From Candidatus Anaeroferrophillacea bacterium (lineage in GTDB: Bacteria > Desulfobacterota > Anaeroferrophillalia > Anaeroferrophillales > Anaeroferrophillaceae), in assembly GCA_016933675.1 (NCBI GenBank), contig JAFGAM010000075.1:1-64000 (forward strand): a stretch of DNA of 64,000 nucleotides, in the 5' to 3' direction. Positions within the stretch are counted from its first letter, which is position 1. Each line of letters opens with the position of its first letter. The position numbers and the translations under genes are program-made. Below the pieces are notes generated by a model. The model had not been told where the DNA came from. It ran no database searches and worked only from the letters and a program-made list of their open reading frames with translations. This document shows positions 19,788-28,820 of the stretch, one piece after another.

Positions 19788-21559
19788 TGGAACTGCGGGA
19801 GGACATGCGGATTCTCCTGATGGGGAATCCCAATGTCGGCAAGAGCGTGGTCTTCAACCGCCTCACCGGTGCCCGGGTGGTGACCGCCAATTATGCCGGA
19901 ACGACGGTGGAGTACACCGCTGGAACCGTGGTGTACGAGGGAAAGCACCTGAACATCATCGACGTCCCCGGCACCTACTCCCTTTCCCCCACCTGCCGAG
20001 CCGAAGAGGTGGCGGTGGAGATGTTTGCCGACGGCGATTTGATCATCAATGTCGCCAACGCCACCAACCTCGAGCGCAACCTGCGCTTCACCCTTGAGCT
20101 CATGTGCCAGGGCAAACCCATGATCCTGGCCCTCAACCTCTGGGACGAGGCGCGGCATAAGGGAATCCACATCGACGTCGAAGCCCTGGAGCGGGAGCTG
20201 GGCATTCCGGTGGTGCCGACGGTGGCAGTGACCGCCGAAGGGATCAGGGAACTCATCGAGTGCCTGCCCCAGGCCGCTCTGCCGCCGGCCTGGTGCAGCC
20301 TGAAAAACGGTGATATCTGGAAACGTGTAGGGGAGATCATCAACAAGGTGCAGCGGGTCACTCATCGGCACCACACCTGGATCGACCGGCTCGAGGATCT
20401 CAGCATCAAACCGCTGACCGGCCTGCCCCTGGCCCTGCTGGTACTGGCCGCCGCCTTCACGGTGATCCGCTTCATCGGCGAAGGACTCATCGGCCACGTC
20501 TTCGACCCCTTCTTCGAGGAGATCTACCGGCCGTTCATCGTCAAAACGGTAAACTACGCCTTTCCGAGCGGCATGATCCACGATCTGCTGCTGGGCACGA
20601 CGCCGGATTTTGTCGAATCTCTCGGCCTCTTGACCACCGGCATCTATGTGCCGGTGGCGATGGTCCTGCCCTACGTGTTCAGCTTCTACATGGTGCTTGG
20701 CTTCCTCGAAGATTTCGGCTACCTGCCCCGGTTCGCGGTACTGGTGGATACCTTCATGCACCGCATCGGCCTGCACGGTTTCGCCATCGTGCCGATGATC
20801 CTCGGGCTTGGTTGCAACGTCCCCGGCGCGCTGGCGACCCGGATCCTGGAAAGCACGCGAGAAAAGTTCATTGCCGGCACCCTGATGGCCATCGCCGTCC
20901 CCTGTATGGCCCAGACGGCGATGATCATCGGCCTTGTCGGTCCCCACGGCATCGCCTACGTGCTGCTCATCTACGGCATCCTGGCGGTGGTGGCGCTGGT
21001 CATCGGCACGATTCTCAATCGCCTCATCCCGGGCTACAGCCCGGAGATATTTCTCGAGGTACCATCCTACCACCTGCCCCACTTCAGCACCCTGATGAAG
21101 AAACTCTGGCAGCGGATCAGGAGCTTTCTCATGGAAGCGATCCCGCTGGTGCTGGTCGGCATCCTGCTGATGAACCTGCTCTTCCAGCTCGGCGTCATCG
21201 CCTGGCTGGCACGGGTATCGCGGCCGGTGGTAGTGGGGCTTATGGGACTGCCGGGGGAAGCGGTTTCTTCCCTGGTCATCGGCTTCCTGCGCAAGGACGT
21301 GGCGGTGGGCATGCTCGAACCCCTGGGGATGTCGGTCAAGCAGCTGGTCATCGCCTGCTCGGTGTTGTCGATCTACTTCCCCTGCGTCGCCACCTTCGCG
21401 GTGCTGGTGCAGGAACTGGGGGTGAAGCTGATGCTCTTGGCGAGCATCATCATGGTGGGTACCGCGATTATCGTCGGCACCCTGCTGAATCTGATGCTGC
21501 CGGAGCTGGCAACGGTGGCGCCGCTGGCGTCGTTGACGTTGCTGACTGCCGCCTTCTGA
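19787..21559 (+). CDS. feoB: FeoB-like ferrous iron/metal transporter (short divergent form)
   Basis: G1 GNPNVGKSVVFNRLTG; DVPGTYSL; NLWDEA; GLGCNVPGALATR; SIYFPCVATFAVL. Confidence 0.85.
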   Translation: MELREDMRILLMGNPNVGKSVVFNRLTGARVVTANYAGTTVEYTAGTVVYEGKHLNIIDVPGTYSLSPTCRAEEVAVEMFADGDLIINVANATNLERNLRFTLELMCQGKPMILALNLWDEARHKGIHIDVEALERELGIPVVPTVAVTAEGIRELIECLPQAALPPAWCSLKNGDIWKRVGEIINKVQRVTHRHHTWIDRLEDLSIKPLTGLPLALLVLAAAFTVIRFIGEGLIGHVFDPFFEEIYRPFIVKTVNYAFPSGMIHDLLLGTTPDFVESLGLLTTGIYVPVAMVLPYVFSFYMVLGFLEDFGYLPRFAVLVDTFMHRIGLHGFAIVPMILGLGCNVPGALATRILESTREKFIAGTLMAIAVPCMAQTAMIIGLVGPHGIAYVLLIYGILAVVALVIGTILNRLIPGYSPEIFLEVPSYHLPHFSTLMKKLWQRIRSFLMEAIPLVLVGILLMNLLFQLGVIAWLARVSRPVVVGLMGLPGEAVSSLVIGFLRKDVAVGMLEPLGMSVKQLVIACSVLSIYFPCVATFAVLVQELGVKLMLLASIIMVGTAIIVGTLLNLMLPELATVAPLASLTLLTAAF

Positions 21560-21703
21560 ACCCCCTGGCGTCAGTACGCCGCGAACCTTAAACGGTTACG
21601 CCGCCACCCGGTTTGCCCGCATTGCGGCAATTACCACGGTTTTATCGGCACCGCGGCAGGAGAGCCGCTTGCGAAGCCGTCACTGACCAAGGATAGCAGT
21701 CAC

Positions 21704-22564
21704 ATGGAAGACCGTCCCGTCACCCTTGCCTACAGCGTCGATGCCGACGACCTGTTCATGTTCTACGCCCTGCTGGAAGGAAAGATCGACCCCGGCGGGC
21801 TCACCTTCGAGCACCGGCGCCACGATACCATGACCCTCAATCGAACGGCACTCGCGGCAGCGGTGGACATCACCGCGGTATCGATCCACGCCTACGCCCA
21901 CCTGGCGGACCACTACCTCATGCTGCCCCACGGCGGCAGCATCGGGGTCAACTACGGGCCGCTGGTACTGGCCCGCGAACCGCTTGCCGCTACCGACCTC
22001 GCCGGCCGGCGCGTCTCCATTCCGGGGAAACTGACCACCGCAGCCCTGACCTTCCGCCTGATCTGTCCCGACTTTGACGAACGCATCATCCCCATCACGC
22101 CATTCGAACGCACCTTCGAGGCGCTTTTCACCGGCGAGGTAGACGCCGCGGTGGTAATTCACGAGGGCAATCTGACCTACGAACAGCGGGGTTTTCACCG
22201 GGTGCTGGATCTTGGTGCCTGGTGGTGGGAGGAAACCGGTCTGCCGCTGCCGCTGGGCGGCAACGTCATCCGCCGCGGCCTGGGAATGGAGCGCATCGCC
22301 CGCATCTCCGCCCTGCTCAGGCGCTCCATCGCTTACGCCCTGGAACATCGTGAAGAGGTGATGGACTACCTGCTGGCGCGGGAGACGAGACAAGACGAAG
22401 CGCTCAAAAGCCGCCGGCTGCTGGATACCTACCTGTCGCTCTATGCCAACCGCGACACGCTGGAATACCCGCCGGCGGCACTGGAAGGCATGCGCGAACT
22501 CTTCCGCCGCGGCACCGCGGCGGGCATCATCCCCCATCCGGTAGATATCGAACTGGCGCCGTGA
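21704..22564 (+). CDS. MqnD-like (1,4-dihydroxy-6-naphthoate synthase-type) / menaquinone-pathway SBP-fold protein
   Basis: LAYSVDADDLFMFYALLEGKID, SIHAYAHLADHYLMLPHGGSIGVNYGPLVLAR, GRRVSIPGKLTTAALTFRL, AVVIHEGNLTY. Confidence 0.75.
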   Translation: MEDRPVTLAYSVDADDLFMFYALLEGKIDPGGLTFEHRRHDTMTLNRTALAAAVDITAVSIHAYAHLADHYLMLPHGGSIGVNYGPLVLAREPLAATDLAGRRVSIPGKLTTAALTFRLICPDFDERIIPITPFERTFEALFTGEVDAAVVIHEGNLTYEQRGFHRVLDLGAWWWEETGLPLPLGGNVIRRGLGMERIARISALLRRSIAYALEHREEVMDYLLARETRQDEALKSRRLLDTYLSLYANRDTLEYPPAALEGMRELFRRGTAAGIIPHPVDIELAP

Positions 22565-22622
22565 TCACATGCCTCGCGAGTTGCTGGCTGCTTCTGGATG
22601 CGTCACCACGGTAGCCAGCGCT

Positions 22623-22673
22623 CAAGGGCTCTGACCCCTTTTCTTTTTTACCGGAGCTAGAAAAAAGGGGCAC
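22623..22673. repeat. REP-like motif GGGCTCTGACCCCTTTT with inverted AAAAAAGGGG partner
   Basis: AGGGCTCTGACCCCTTTTCTTTTTTACCGGAGCTAGAAAAAAGGGGCACC; the inverted half overlaps the next gene's ribosome-binding region. Confidence 0.45.
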
Positions 22674-22678
22674 CAAGA

Positions 22679-23929
22679 ATGTACGATTTCCTCCTTACCG
22701 ACGAACAGCTTGCCCTGCGTGACGAGGTTCGCGCCCTGGTGGACTGGGTACCGCGGGACATGATCCTCGACATGGACGCCGACCGCATCCAGTTCCCGCA
22801 GGAATTTCTCCGCGAGGCTGGGCGCCGCAATCTCATGGGCTGCCGCTACCCGAAGGAATGGGGCGGCCGCGGCCTGGACTGGGTTGCCACCGCCATGGTG
22901 ATGGAGGAGGTGGGCACCCTGGGCTACATCTTCGCCTGCATCTTCGGCGTCGGCGCCGAGCTGGTATGTGACGCCATCATTCAGCACGGCACCGACCGGC
23001 TGAAGGAGAAATACGTCCGCCCGCTGCTGGCCGGCGAGATCTTCGCCGCCGAATGTCTCACCGAGCCCCGCGGCGGCTCCGACTTCTTCGGCACCGCCAC
23101 CACCGCAACGGAAGCCGGCGGCGGCTTCCTCCTCAACGGCCAGAAACGCTTCATCGTCGGCGCCGAAGGGGCAGACTATTTTCTCGTCTATGCCCGCACC
23201 GATTCCGACCCGCAGGCCGACCCCCGCAAGGCACTGACCGCCTTCATCGTCGACCGCGGCCCGGGGGTGGGGGTGGAATACCTCTACGGCCTCATGGGCA
23301 GCCGCGGCGGCGGCGCCGGCCGGGTGGTGTTCAAGAATGTCGAGGTGCCACGGGAGAACATCGTCGGTACCTTTAACGGCGCCTACCCGGTATTCAACAC
23401 CATGATGATCCCCGAACGCCTGGGCACCGCGGCGATGACCATCGGCGCCGCCCGCCCGGCCCTGGAAGTGGCAACCTCCTACACCTCCCGGCGCCGGGCC
23501 TTCGGGCAGCCGGTGAACCGCTTCCAGGGGGTTTCGTTCCAGATCGCCGAGGCGGCGACCCTGCTGGACGCCTGCCGCGCGATGATTTTTACCACCTGCC
23601 GCGCGGTGGACGCCGGCGGCGATGAAAACCGCGTCCGCCGGCTGATCAGCGAAACCAAGAAGTTCGTCACCGAGTCCTGCCAGCGGGCCGCGGACCACGC
23701 CCTGCAAGTGATGGGCGGCATCGGCTACACCAACATCTTCCCGGTGGAGCGCATCGTCCGCGACCTGCGGCTGGCCTCCATCTGGACCGGCACCAACGAG
23801 GTGATGGCAATGATCACCGCCCACGAGTGGTACCGTGAACACGCGCGGCGAAGCGCCGCCGGCCAGGGCCGCAACCACGAGCTGGACGCCGCCGAGGCCG
23901 AGGCCCGGGACGAAAAGATCTACGAATAA
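22679..23929 (+). CDS. Acyl-CoA dehydrogenase family protein
   Basis: FAAECLTEPRGGSDFFGT; YTSRRRAFGQPVNRFQGVSFQIAE; QVMGGIGYTNIFPVERIVRDLRLASIWTGTNEV. Confidence 0.9.
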   Translation: MYDFLLTDEQLALRDEVRALVDWVPRDMILDMDADRIQFPQEFLREAGRRNLMGCRYPKEWGGRGLDWVATAMVMEEVGTLGYIFACIFGVGAELVCDAIIQHGTDRLKEKYVRPLLAGEIFAAECLTEPRGGSDFFGTATTATEAGGGFLLNGQKRFIVGAEGADYFLVYARTDSDPQADPRKALTAFIVDRGPGVGVEYLYGLMGSRGGGAGRVVFKNVEVPRENIVGTFNGAYPVFNTMMIPERLGTAAMTIGAARPALEVATSYTSRRRAFGQPVNRFQGVSFQIAEAATLLDACRAMIFTTCRAVDAGGDENRVRRLISETKKFVTESCQRAADHALQVMGGIGYTNIFPVERIVRDLRLASIWTGTNEVMAMITAHEWYREHARRSAAGQGRNHELDAAEAEARDEKIYE

Positions 23930-24007
23930 TCCGTTTCAGTCGCCGGCGCCGGCCGCCGATATACCAACAGACGCCACCGCCGGATTGCAGCTGCCTGAAG
24001 CCTGGAC

Positions 24008-24069
24008 GAATTCTCTTTCCACCAAACTGTCAGGTAGCGAATTCCCTTTCCACCGAGCTGACAGGTAGC
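24008..24069. repeat. Two tandem 31-bp copies GAATTCYCTTTCCACCRARCTGWCAGGTAGC
   Basis: 24008-24038 and 24039-24069, 27/31 identical. Confidence 0.9.
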
Positions 24070-24098
24070 GAAGATAATAACGTCACTATTTCTGGCCC

Positions 24099-24938
24099 AT
24101 GACCGAATCACAGAACATCCCCGTCCTGCTCATCCAGCTGATGGTTTTTTCCGGTGCCACCCTGCTGGTGCTGGGCCTGCTGCCGTTGCATCAGCTCATC
24201 GGTCAGCTGGTGCCCGGTCCCATCCGCATCCGCTGGCGGGTTCTCGGCATCCTGATCATCTTCTTCATCGGCGGTTATCTCGTCTACGGCTTTTCCATGA
24301 GCCATACCTGCAACAATACCCTGGACCTGCTGGTGCCGGCGGTTTTCTTTTTCGGCAGCCTGTTCGTCTTCCTGGTCACCAGCCTGTCGCTGCAGACGGC
24401 CCAGGATTTCAAACGGCTGGCGACACTTGAAAAGGAAAACATCACCGACCCCCTGACCGGTATCTACAACCGGCGCTATCTCGACCAGCGACTGCAGGAG
24501 GAAGTCGCCAAATCCCAGCGCTACAGCATGCCGCTGGCAATCCTGCTGCTGGATCTCGACCATTTCAAGAAGGTCAACGACCAGCACGGACACCAGACCG
24601 GCGATCAGATCCTCACCGGCATCGGCGATTTGATCCTGCGCACCGTCCGCGAGGTGGATGTCGTCGCCCGCTACGGCGGCGAGGAATTCGTCATCATCGC
24701 CCCCAACACCCAGTGTTACGCCGCCATTCATTTGGCCGAGCGACTGCGGCAGCGCATCGAGGAAACCGCTTTCACCACCGGTCAGGCGGGCCGCTCGATT
24801 CGGATGACCACCTCCATCGGGGTTGCCTGTTTCAATGTCCATCAGCGCACCACCGTGGAAGAGCTGGTGCGGGATGCCGACAAGGCTCTCTACGCGGCGA
24901 AGAACGGCGGCCGCAACCAGGTAGTGGCCTACCAGTAG
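24099..24938 (+). CDS. Membrane-anchored GGDEF diguanylate cyclase
   Basis: Three hydrophobic N-terminal segments; DPLTGIYNRRYLDQRL; VARYGGEEFVIIAPNT; DKALYAAKNGGRNQV. Confidence 0.9.
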   Translation: MTESQNIPVLLIQLMVFSGATLLVLGLLPLHQLIGQLVPGPIRIRWRVLGILIIFFIGGYLVYGFSMSHTCNNTLDLLVPAVFFFGSLFVFLVTSLSLQTAQDFKRLATLEKENITDPLTGIYNRRYLDQRLQEEVAKSQRYSMPLAILLLDLDHFKKVNDQHGHQTGDQILTGIGDLILRTVREVDVVARYGGEEFVIIAPNTQCYAAIHLAERLRQRIEETAFTTGQAGRSIRMTTSIGVACFNVHQRTTVEELVRDADKALYAAKNGGRNQVVAYQ

Positions 24939-25387
24939 CATTCGGGTACCGGTCGGCACCCACGGGCATCCTCCCGGACAAATTCGGCCATCCCGATCCC
25001 GGCATGTCGCCGCCATTCGCGAACGGCCGGTAAAATTTGTCCCGAATCGGGTTGACACCGGCCCCTGGGCACATTACATACGTTGGTACAGGTTGCCGAG
25101 GCGCCCCCCGCACCGCGGCATTTGCGCCTGCCGGCGCTGTTGCCGCGCCGGCAAGGTCGATGGCTTCGTGACAACTTTGTCTTCCCGGTGGCGCCGCCGC
25201 CCGAGGTGTTCGGCGTACAGCTGCGTACGCTCACGCCGCCGGTACGGAAGCGCCGCGAATCCGGCGCGGGCGACCGGCCAGTCGCCCGTACGGTGCCGTC
25301 AGGATTGAGCTCATCAGACCATGGGAATCACCGGATATCGGGATCACCGGAAATCAGCAGGCATGAAACTGCCGGAAAGGAATCGAC

Positions 25388-25924
25388 ATGGCGAAGAAGT
25401 CGCGGGAAAAACGTGTGGAGGCGGTAATCGAGGTACTGAACAAGGCGCGGGAGATGGAATTGCAGGCCATCGGCCAGTACATGAACCATCACTACGCTCT
25501 GGACGACATGGACTACGGCGAACTGGCTGCCAAGATGAAGCTCATCGCCATCGACGAGATGCGGCATGCCGAGATGTTCGCCGAACGCATCAAGGAGCTG
25601 GGTGGCGAGCCGTCAACCGACATGGCCGACAAGGTCATCAAAGGTCAGCCCTTCGCCGAGATCTTCCCCTTCGACACCAGGCTGGAAGACGACACGGTGG
25701 CGATTTACAGTGACTTCCTGCTTACCTGCCGGGAGAACGGTGATTCCATCTCGATGAAGATTTTTGAGCAGATTATCGCCGAGGAACAGATCCACATGAA
25801 CTATTTTGACAATGTCGCCAGCCACATCGAGAAGCTTGGTGACGCCTACCTGGCACGCATCGCCGGGACCCCGGCGTCCACCGGCGGCACCACCAAAGGC
25901 TTCGTCATCGGCGGCGCGGAATAG
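25388..25924 (+). CDS. bfr: Bacterioferritin / ferritin-like diiron protein
   Basis: NKAREMELQAIGQYMNHHYALDDMDYGELAAKMKLIAIDEMRHAEMFAERI...IIAEEQIHMNYFDNV: E...ExxH diiron pattern. Confidence 0.88.
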   Translation: MAKKSREKRVEAVIEVLNKAREMELQAIGQYMNHHYALDDMDYGELAAKMKLIAIDEMRHAEMFAERIKELGGEPSTDMADKVIKGQPFAEIFPFDTRLEDDTVAIYSDFLLTCRENGDSISMKIFEQIIAEEQIHMNYFDNVASHIEKLGDAYLARIAGTPASTGGTTKGFVIGGAE

Positions 25925-26004
25925 CTGTTCCGACCGCACGGCTTGCAGCCACCCGCCGTTTCAGCGACGACAACCGGCGGCACGGCAAAAATCAGTCACA
26001 CAAC

Positions 26005-26031
26005 GGGGGGACGGCAAAACATCGTCCCCCC
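26005..26031 (+). terminator. Rho-independent-like terminator after bfr
   Basis: Perfect 9-bp stem GGGGGGACG / CGTCCCCCC with 9-nt loop GCAAAACAT, followed by CTGTTTAATT. Confidence 0.6.
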
Positions 26032-26126
26032 CTGTTTAATTGGTGCGGGGATCGCCACGACACCGGTCGCAACCACGGGTACACCCTCTTCCCCCGGCCG
26101 TCTCCCAGGTTCGACCCGCCCCGGCC

Positions 26127-26831
26127 TCATACCGCCAGGTAGCGGTTGCGGATACCCTCGTCAGCCAGTAACTCGGCGGCGGTGCCGGCGTAGCACACCG
26201 CCCCCTTGTCGATGATGTAGGCGCGGTCGCTGATGCCGAGGGCGAAGTGGGCGTTCTGCTCGGCAAGCAGGATGGGGATATCGCCCTTGAGGGCCGCGAT
26301 GATCTCGCCGAGGTTCTCGACGATCACCGGCGCCAGTCCCTCACAGGGTTCATCCAGCAGCAGCACCCGGGGATTACCGGCCAGCGCCCGGGCGATGGCC
26401 AGCATCTGCTGCTCGCCGCCGCTCATGGCGCCGCCCTTGCGATGGCGCAGCTGCGGCAGCAATGGGAAGGTGCTGAACAACCGCTCCATGGTCCACGGTT
26501 CCCGTCCGGCCCGGGCCGGGAGCATCGCCACCTCGAGGTTCTCCGTCACCGTCAGATCGGGAAAGATCCGCCGGTCCTCGGGGACGAAACCGATGCCGCG
26601 GCGCACGTTGGCATATACCGGCTGGCCGCTGATCACCTCGCCGGCGAAAACCACGGTACCGCGGGCCGGCGGGTTGTAGCCGACGATGCTGCGCATGGTG
26701 GTGGTTTTGCCGGCGCCGTTGCGCCCCAGCAGGGCGACAATCTCGCCGCCGTTCAGCGCCAGGCTCACCCCCTGCAGGATGTAGCTTTCGCCGTAATAGA
26801 CGTGGATATCGGATACTTCGATCATAGACAA
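26127..26831 (-). CDS. livF: Branched-chain amino acid ABC transporter ATP-binding protein LivF
   Basis: GRNGAGKTTTMRSIVGYNPPARG; MSGGEQQMLAIARALAGNPRVLLLDEPCEGLAP. Confidence 0.92.
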   Translation of the reverse strand: MSMIEVSDIHVYYGESYILQGVSLALNGGEIVALLGRNGAGKTTTMRSIVGYNPPARGTVVFAGEVISGQPVYANVRRGIGFVPEDRRIFPDLTVTENLEVAMLPARAGREPWTMERLFSTFPLLPQLRHRKGGAMSGGEQQMLAIARALAGNPRVLLLDEPCEGLAPVIVENLGEIIAALKGDIPILLAEQNAHFALGISDRAYIIDKGAVCYAGTAAELLADEGIRNRYLAV

Positions 26832-26849
26832 TTACCGTTGTCAATGCCT

Positions 26850-26990
26850 GATGGCGGCGTAACAACACCATCTTCTTCGTTGCCTGCCGGGGCCTGCCGC
26901 AGGCCGGCAGGCACTGCACCGCCTGAACCACGACGGGGTACTTCGATGTGTGCCCGCTCCTCAGATGAGGAAGCGCCGCGAATCAGTTGA
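26850..26990 (+). repeat. Dispersed intergenic repeat copy upstream of livF with extra internal hairpin
   Basis: TGATGGCGGCGTAACAAC identical to 17948; hairpin GCCTGCCGGGGCCTGC/GCAGGCCGGCAGGC; GGAAGCGCCGCGAATC also at about 25249. Confidence 0.55.
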
Positions 26991-27077
26991 CGGGAGCACG
27001 GCGCGTCGCACCCCGGCGGTACCTATCCCGTTTCGCCTTTTCGGCAACCTTTCCGGCGCCAGCGGCACAGCGGTCAT

Positions 27078-27842
27078 TCAGTCACCGAACGTGCCGCCCA
27101 GGTAGGCTTCCCGCACCCGGACGTCGGCCTGGATCTCCGCCGGCGTCCCGGCAGCCAGGAGACCGCCCTGGTGCAGCACGAAGATGCGCGCGGCGACGGA
27201 AAACACCACGTTCATGTCGTGCTCGGTAAGGAAGAAGGTGGTGCCGAAACGGTCCGCCAGCTCCTTGATGAGACGGATCATCCGCGCCGTTTCCTCGCGG
27301 TTCATCCCGGCGGTGGGCTCGTCCAGCAGCACCAGTTTCGGCTCCCGCGAAAGCACGATGGCAATCTCCAGCAGCCGTTTGTCGCCGTAAGCCAGTTCAC
27401 TCGCCGTCCGGTGGGCGTAACGCCCCAGTCCCACCTGTTCCAGTGTCTCCGCCGCCAGGCGGTACAGCTCCCGTTCGCTCCGCAGCGGCCGCAGGAAGGA
27501 AAAACCGCGGCGGTGGTGCAGAAGCAACGGCACGAGAACGTTCTCGGTCACCGTGAGGTCGGGAAAGATGTTGGTGATCTGGAACGAGCGCAGGAGGCCC
27601 CGGGGTACCAGGCGGTGGGCCGGCATACCGGTGATCTCCCGGCCGGCGAACCAGATCCTTCCCCTGGTCGGCGGGAAACGCCCCGATACCAGGTTGTAGA
27701 AGGTGGTTTTACCGGCACCGTTGGGCCCGATGAGCGCCGTCAGTTCGCCGGCCGGCACCTCCAGCGAGATGTCGTTGATCACCTGGAACGTACCATACGC
27801 GTGGCCCACATGGTCGATCTTGAGGATCGGCGGGGCGGTCAT
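27078..27842 (-). CDS. livG: Branched-chain amino acid ABC transporter ATP-binding protein LivG
   Basis: GPNGAGKTTFYNLVSGRFPPTRG; ELAYGDKRLLEIAIVLSREPKLVLLDEPTAGMNREE. Confidence 0.92.
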   Translation of the reverse strand: MTAPPILKIDHVGHAYGTFQVINDISLEVPAGELTALIGPNGAGKTTFYNLVSGRFPPTRGRIWFAGREITGMPAHRLVPRGLLRSFQITNIFPDLTVTENVLVPLLLHHRRGFSFLRPLRSERELYRLAAETLEQVGLGRYAHRTASELAYGDKRLLEIAIVLSREPKLVLLDEPTAGMNREETARMIRLIKELADRFGTTFFLTEHDMNVVFSVAARIFVLHQGGLLAAGTPAEIQADVRVREAYLGGTFGD

Positions 27843-28816
27843 GACCGCCCTCCTTCCCGCTCACGATGCAGCCGGGCCCAGACGGTGCCGAGAATCCCCC
27901 GCGGAAAGTAAACCACCACCGGGATGAGAATCGCCCCGAGGACGATCATCCAGTTCTCGGTGACGTTGGTGATCAGCTGCTCCAGCACGAAGAAGATCGC
28001 CGCCCCGCAGGCGGGGCCGAGAAAGATGCCGGAACCGCCGAGGATGGTCATCAACACCGGGCGGGCGGAATAGCTCCAGTGCATGAAATCGGGGGTTGCC
28101 ATGCAGTTGAACAGGCAGAAAAGGCCGCCGGCAAGCCCCGCCAGCGCCCCGGCAATGGTGAAGGAAACCAGCCTGACGACGGCAACGTTAGCACCGACGA
28201 AGGCGAGCCGCTCCTTGTTCTCCCGCACCGCGCTAAGCAGCAGGCCGAAGGGCGAGCGCACCAGCCGCCAGAGCAGATACACTTCGCCAAGACTCACCGC
28301 CAGCACGAACAGGTACATATTCCGCGGCTCGGCCAGCTGGATCTCCAGACCGGCAAAGCCGAATGCCGGTACCGCGGAGACCGGCAGACCGTCGCTGCCG
28401 CCGGTGACCTCGATCCAATTATGGGCGATGGTGTAGAGCATCATGCCGAAGCCCAGGGTAATCATGGCGAAGTAGATCTCGTCGCGCTTGACGCAGAAAT
28501 AGCCGATTACCGCCGCGGCGACGCCGCCGCCGAGAATCCCGGCGGCAAGGATAAGCCCCAGCGACGAACAGTTGTTGAGGATCAGCAACGCCGCGGCATA
28601 GGCACCGACGCCGAAGAACCCCGCCTGACCGAAGGATAGCAACCCGGTATACCCCAGCAGCAGATTGAAACTCATGGCAAAAAGCCCCATGATGAAGATT
28701 TCCGTCAGGATGATGGTCCAATAGACCGGCATCACCAGGGGCGCTGCCGCGAGGACGAGCACCATGGCGGCGAGTCCGGCACGCAGGGCCGGCGAAGTGG
28801 ATTTCCGTGCGTCCAT
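27839..28816 (-). CDS. livM: Branched-chain amino acid ABC transporter permease LivM
   Basis: MSFNLLLGYTGLLSFGQAGFFGVGAYAAALL; multiple TMs; between livH and livG. Confidence 0.9.
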   Translation of the reverse strand: MDARKSTSPALRAGLAAMVLVLAAAPLVMPVYWTIILTEIFIMGLFAMSFNLLLGYTGLLSFGQAGFFGVGAYAAALLILNNCSSLGLILAAGILGGGVAAAVIGYFCVKRDEIYFAMITLGFGMMLYTIAHNWIEVTGGSDGLPVSAVPAFGFAGLEIQLAEPRNMYLFVLAVSLGEVYLLWRLVRSPFGLLLSAVRENKERLAFVGANVAVVRLVSFTIAGALAGLAGGLFCLFNCMATPDFMHWSYSARPVLMTILGGSGIFLGPACGAAIFFVLEQLITNVTENWMIVLGAILIPVVVYFPRGILGTVWARLHREREGGRS

Positions 28817-28820
28817 GATC

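Noticed and set aside
19748-21082. 444-aa ORF on - strand
   Set aside because: Antisense to feoB; shadow ORF.
22622-23878. 418-aa ORF on - strand
   Set aside because: Antisense shadow of acyl-CoA dehydrogenase.
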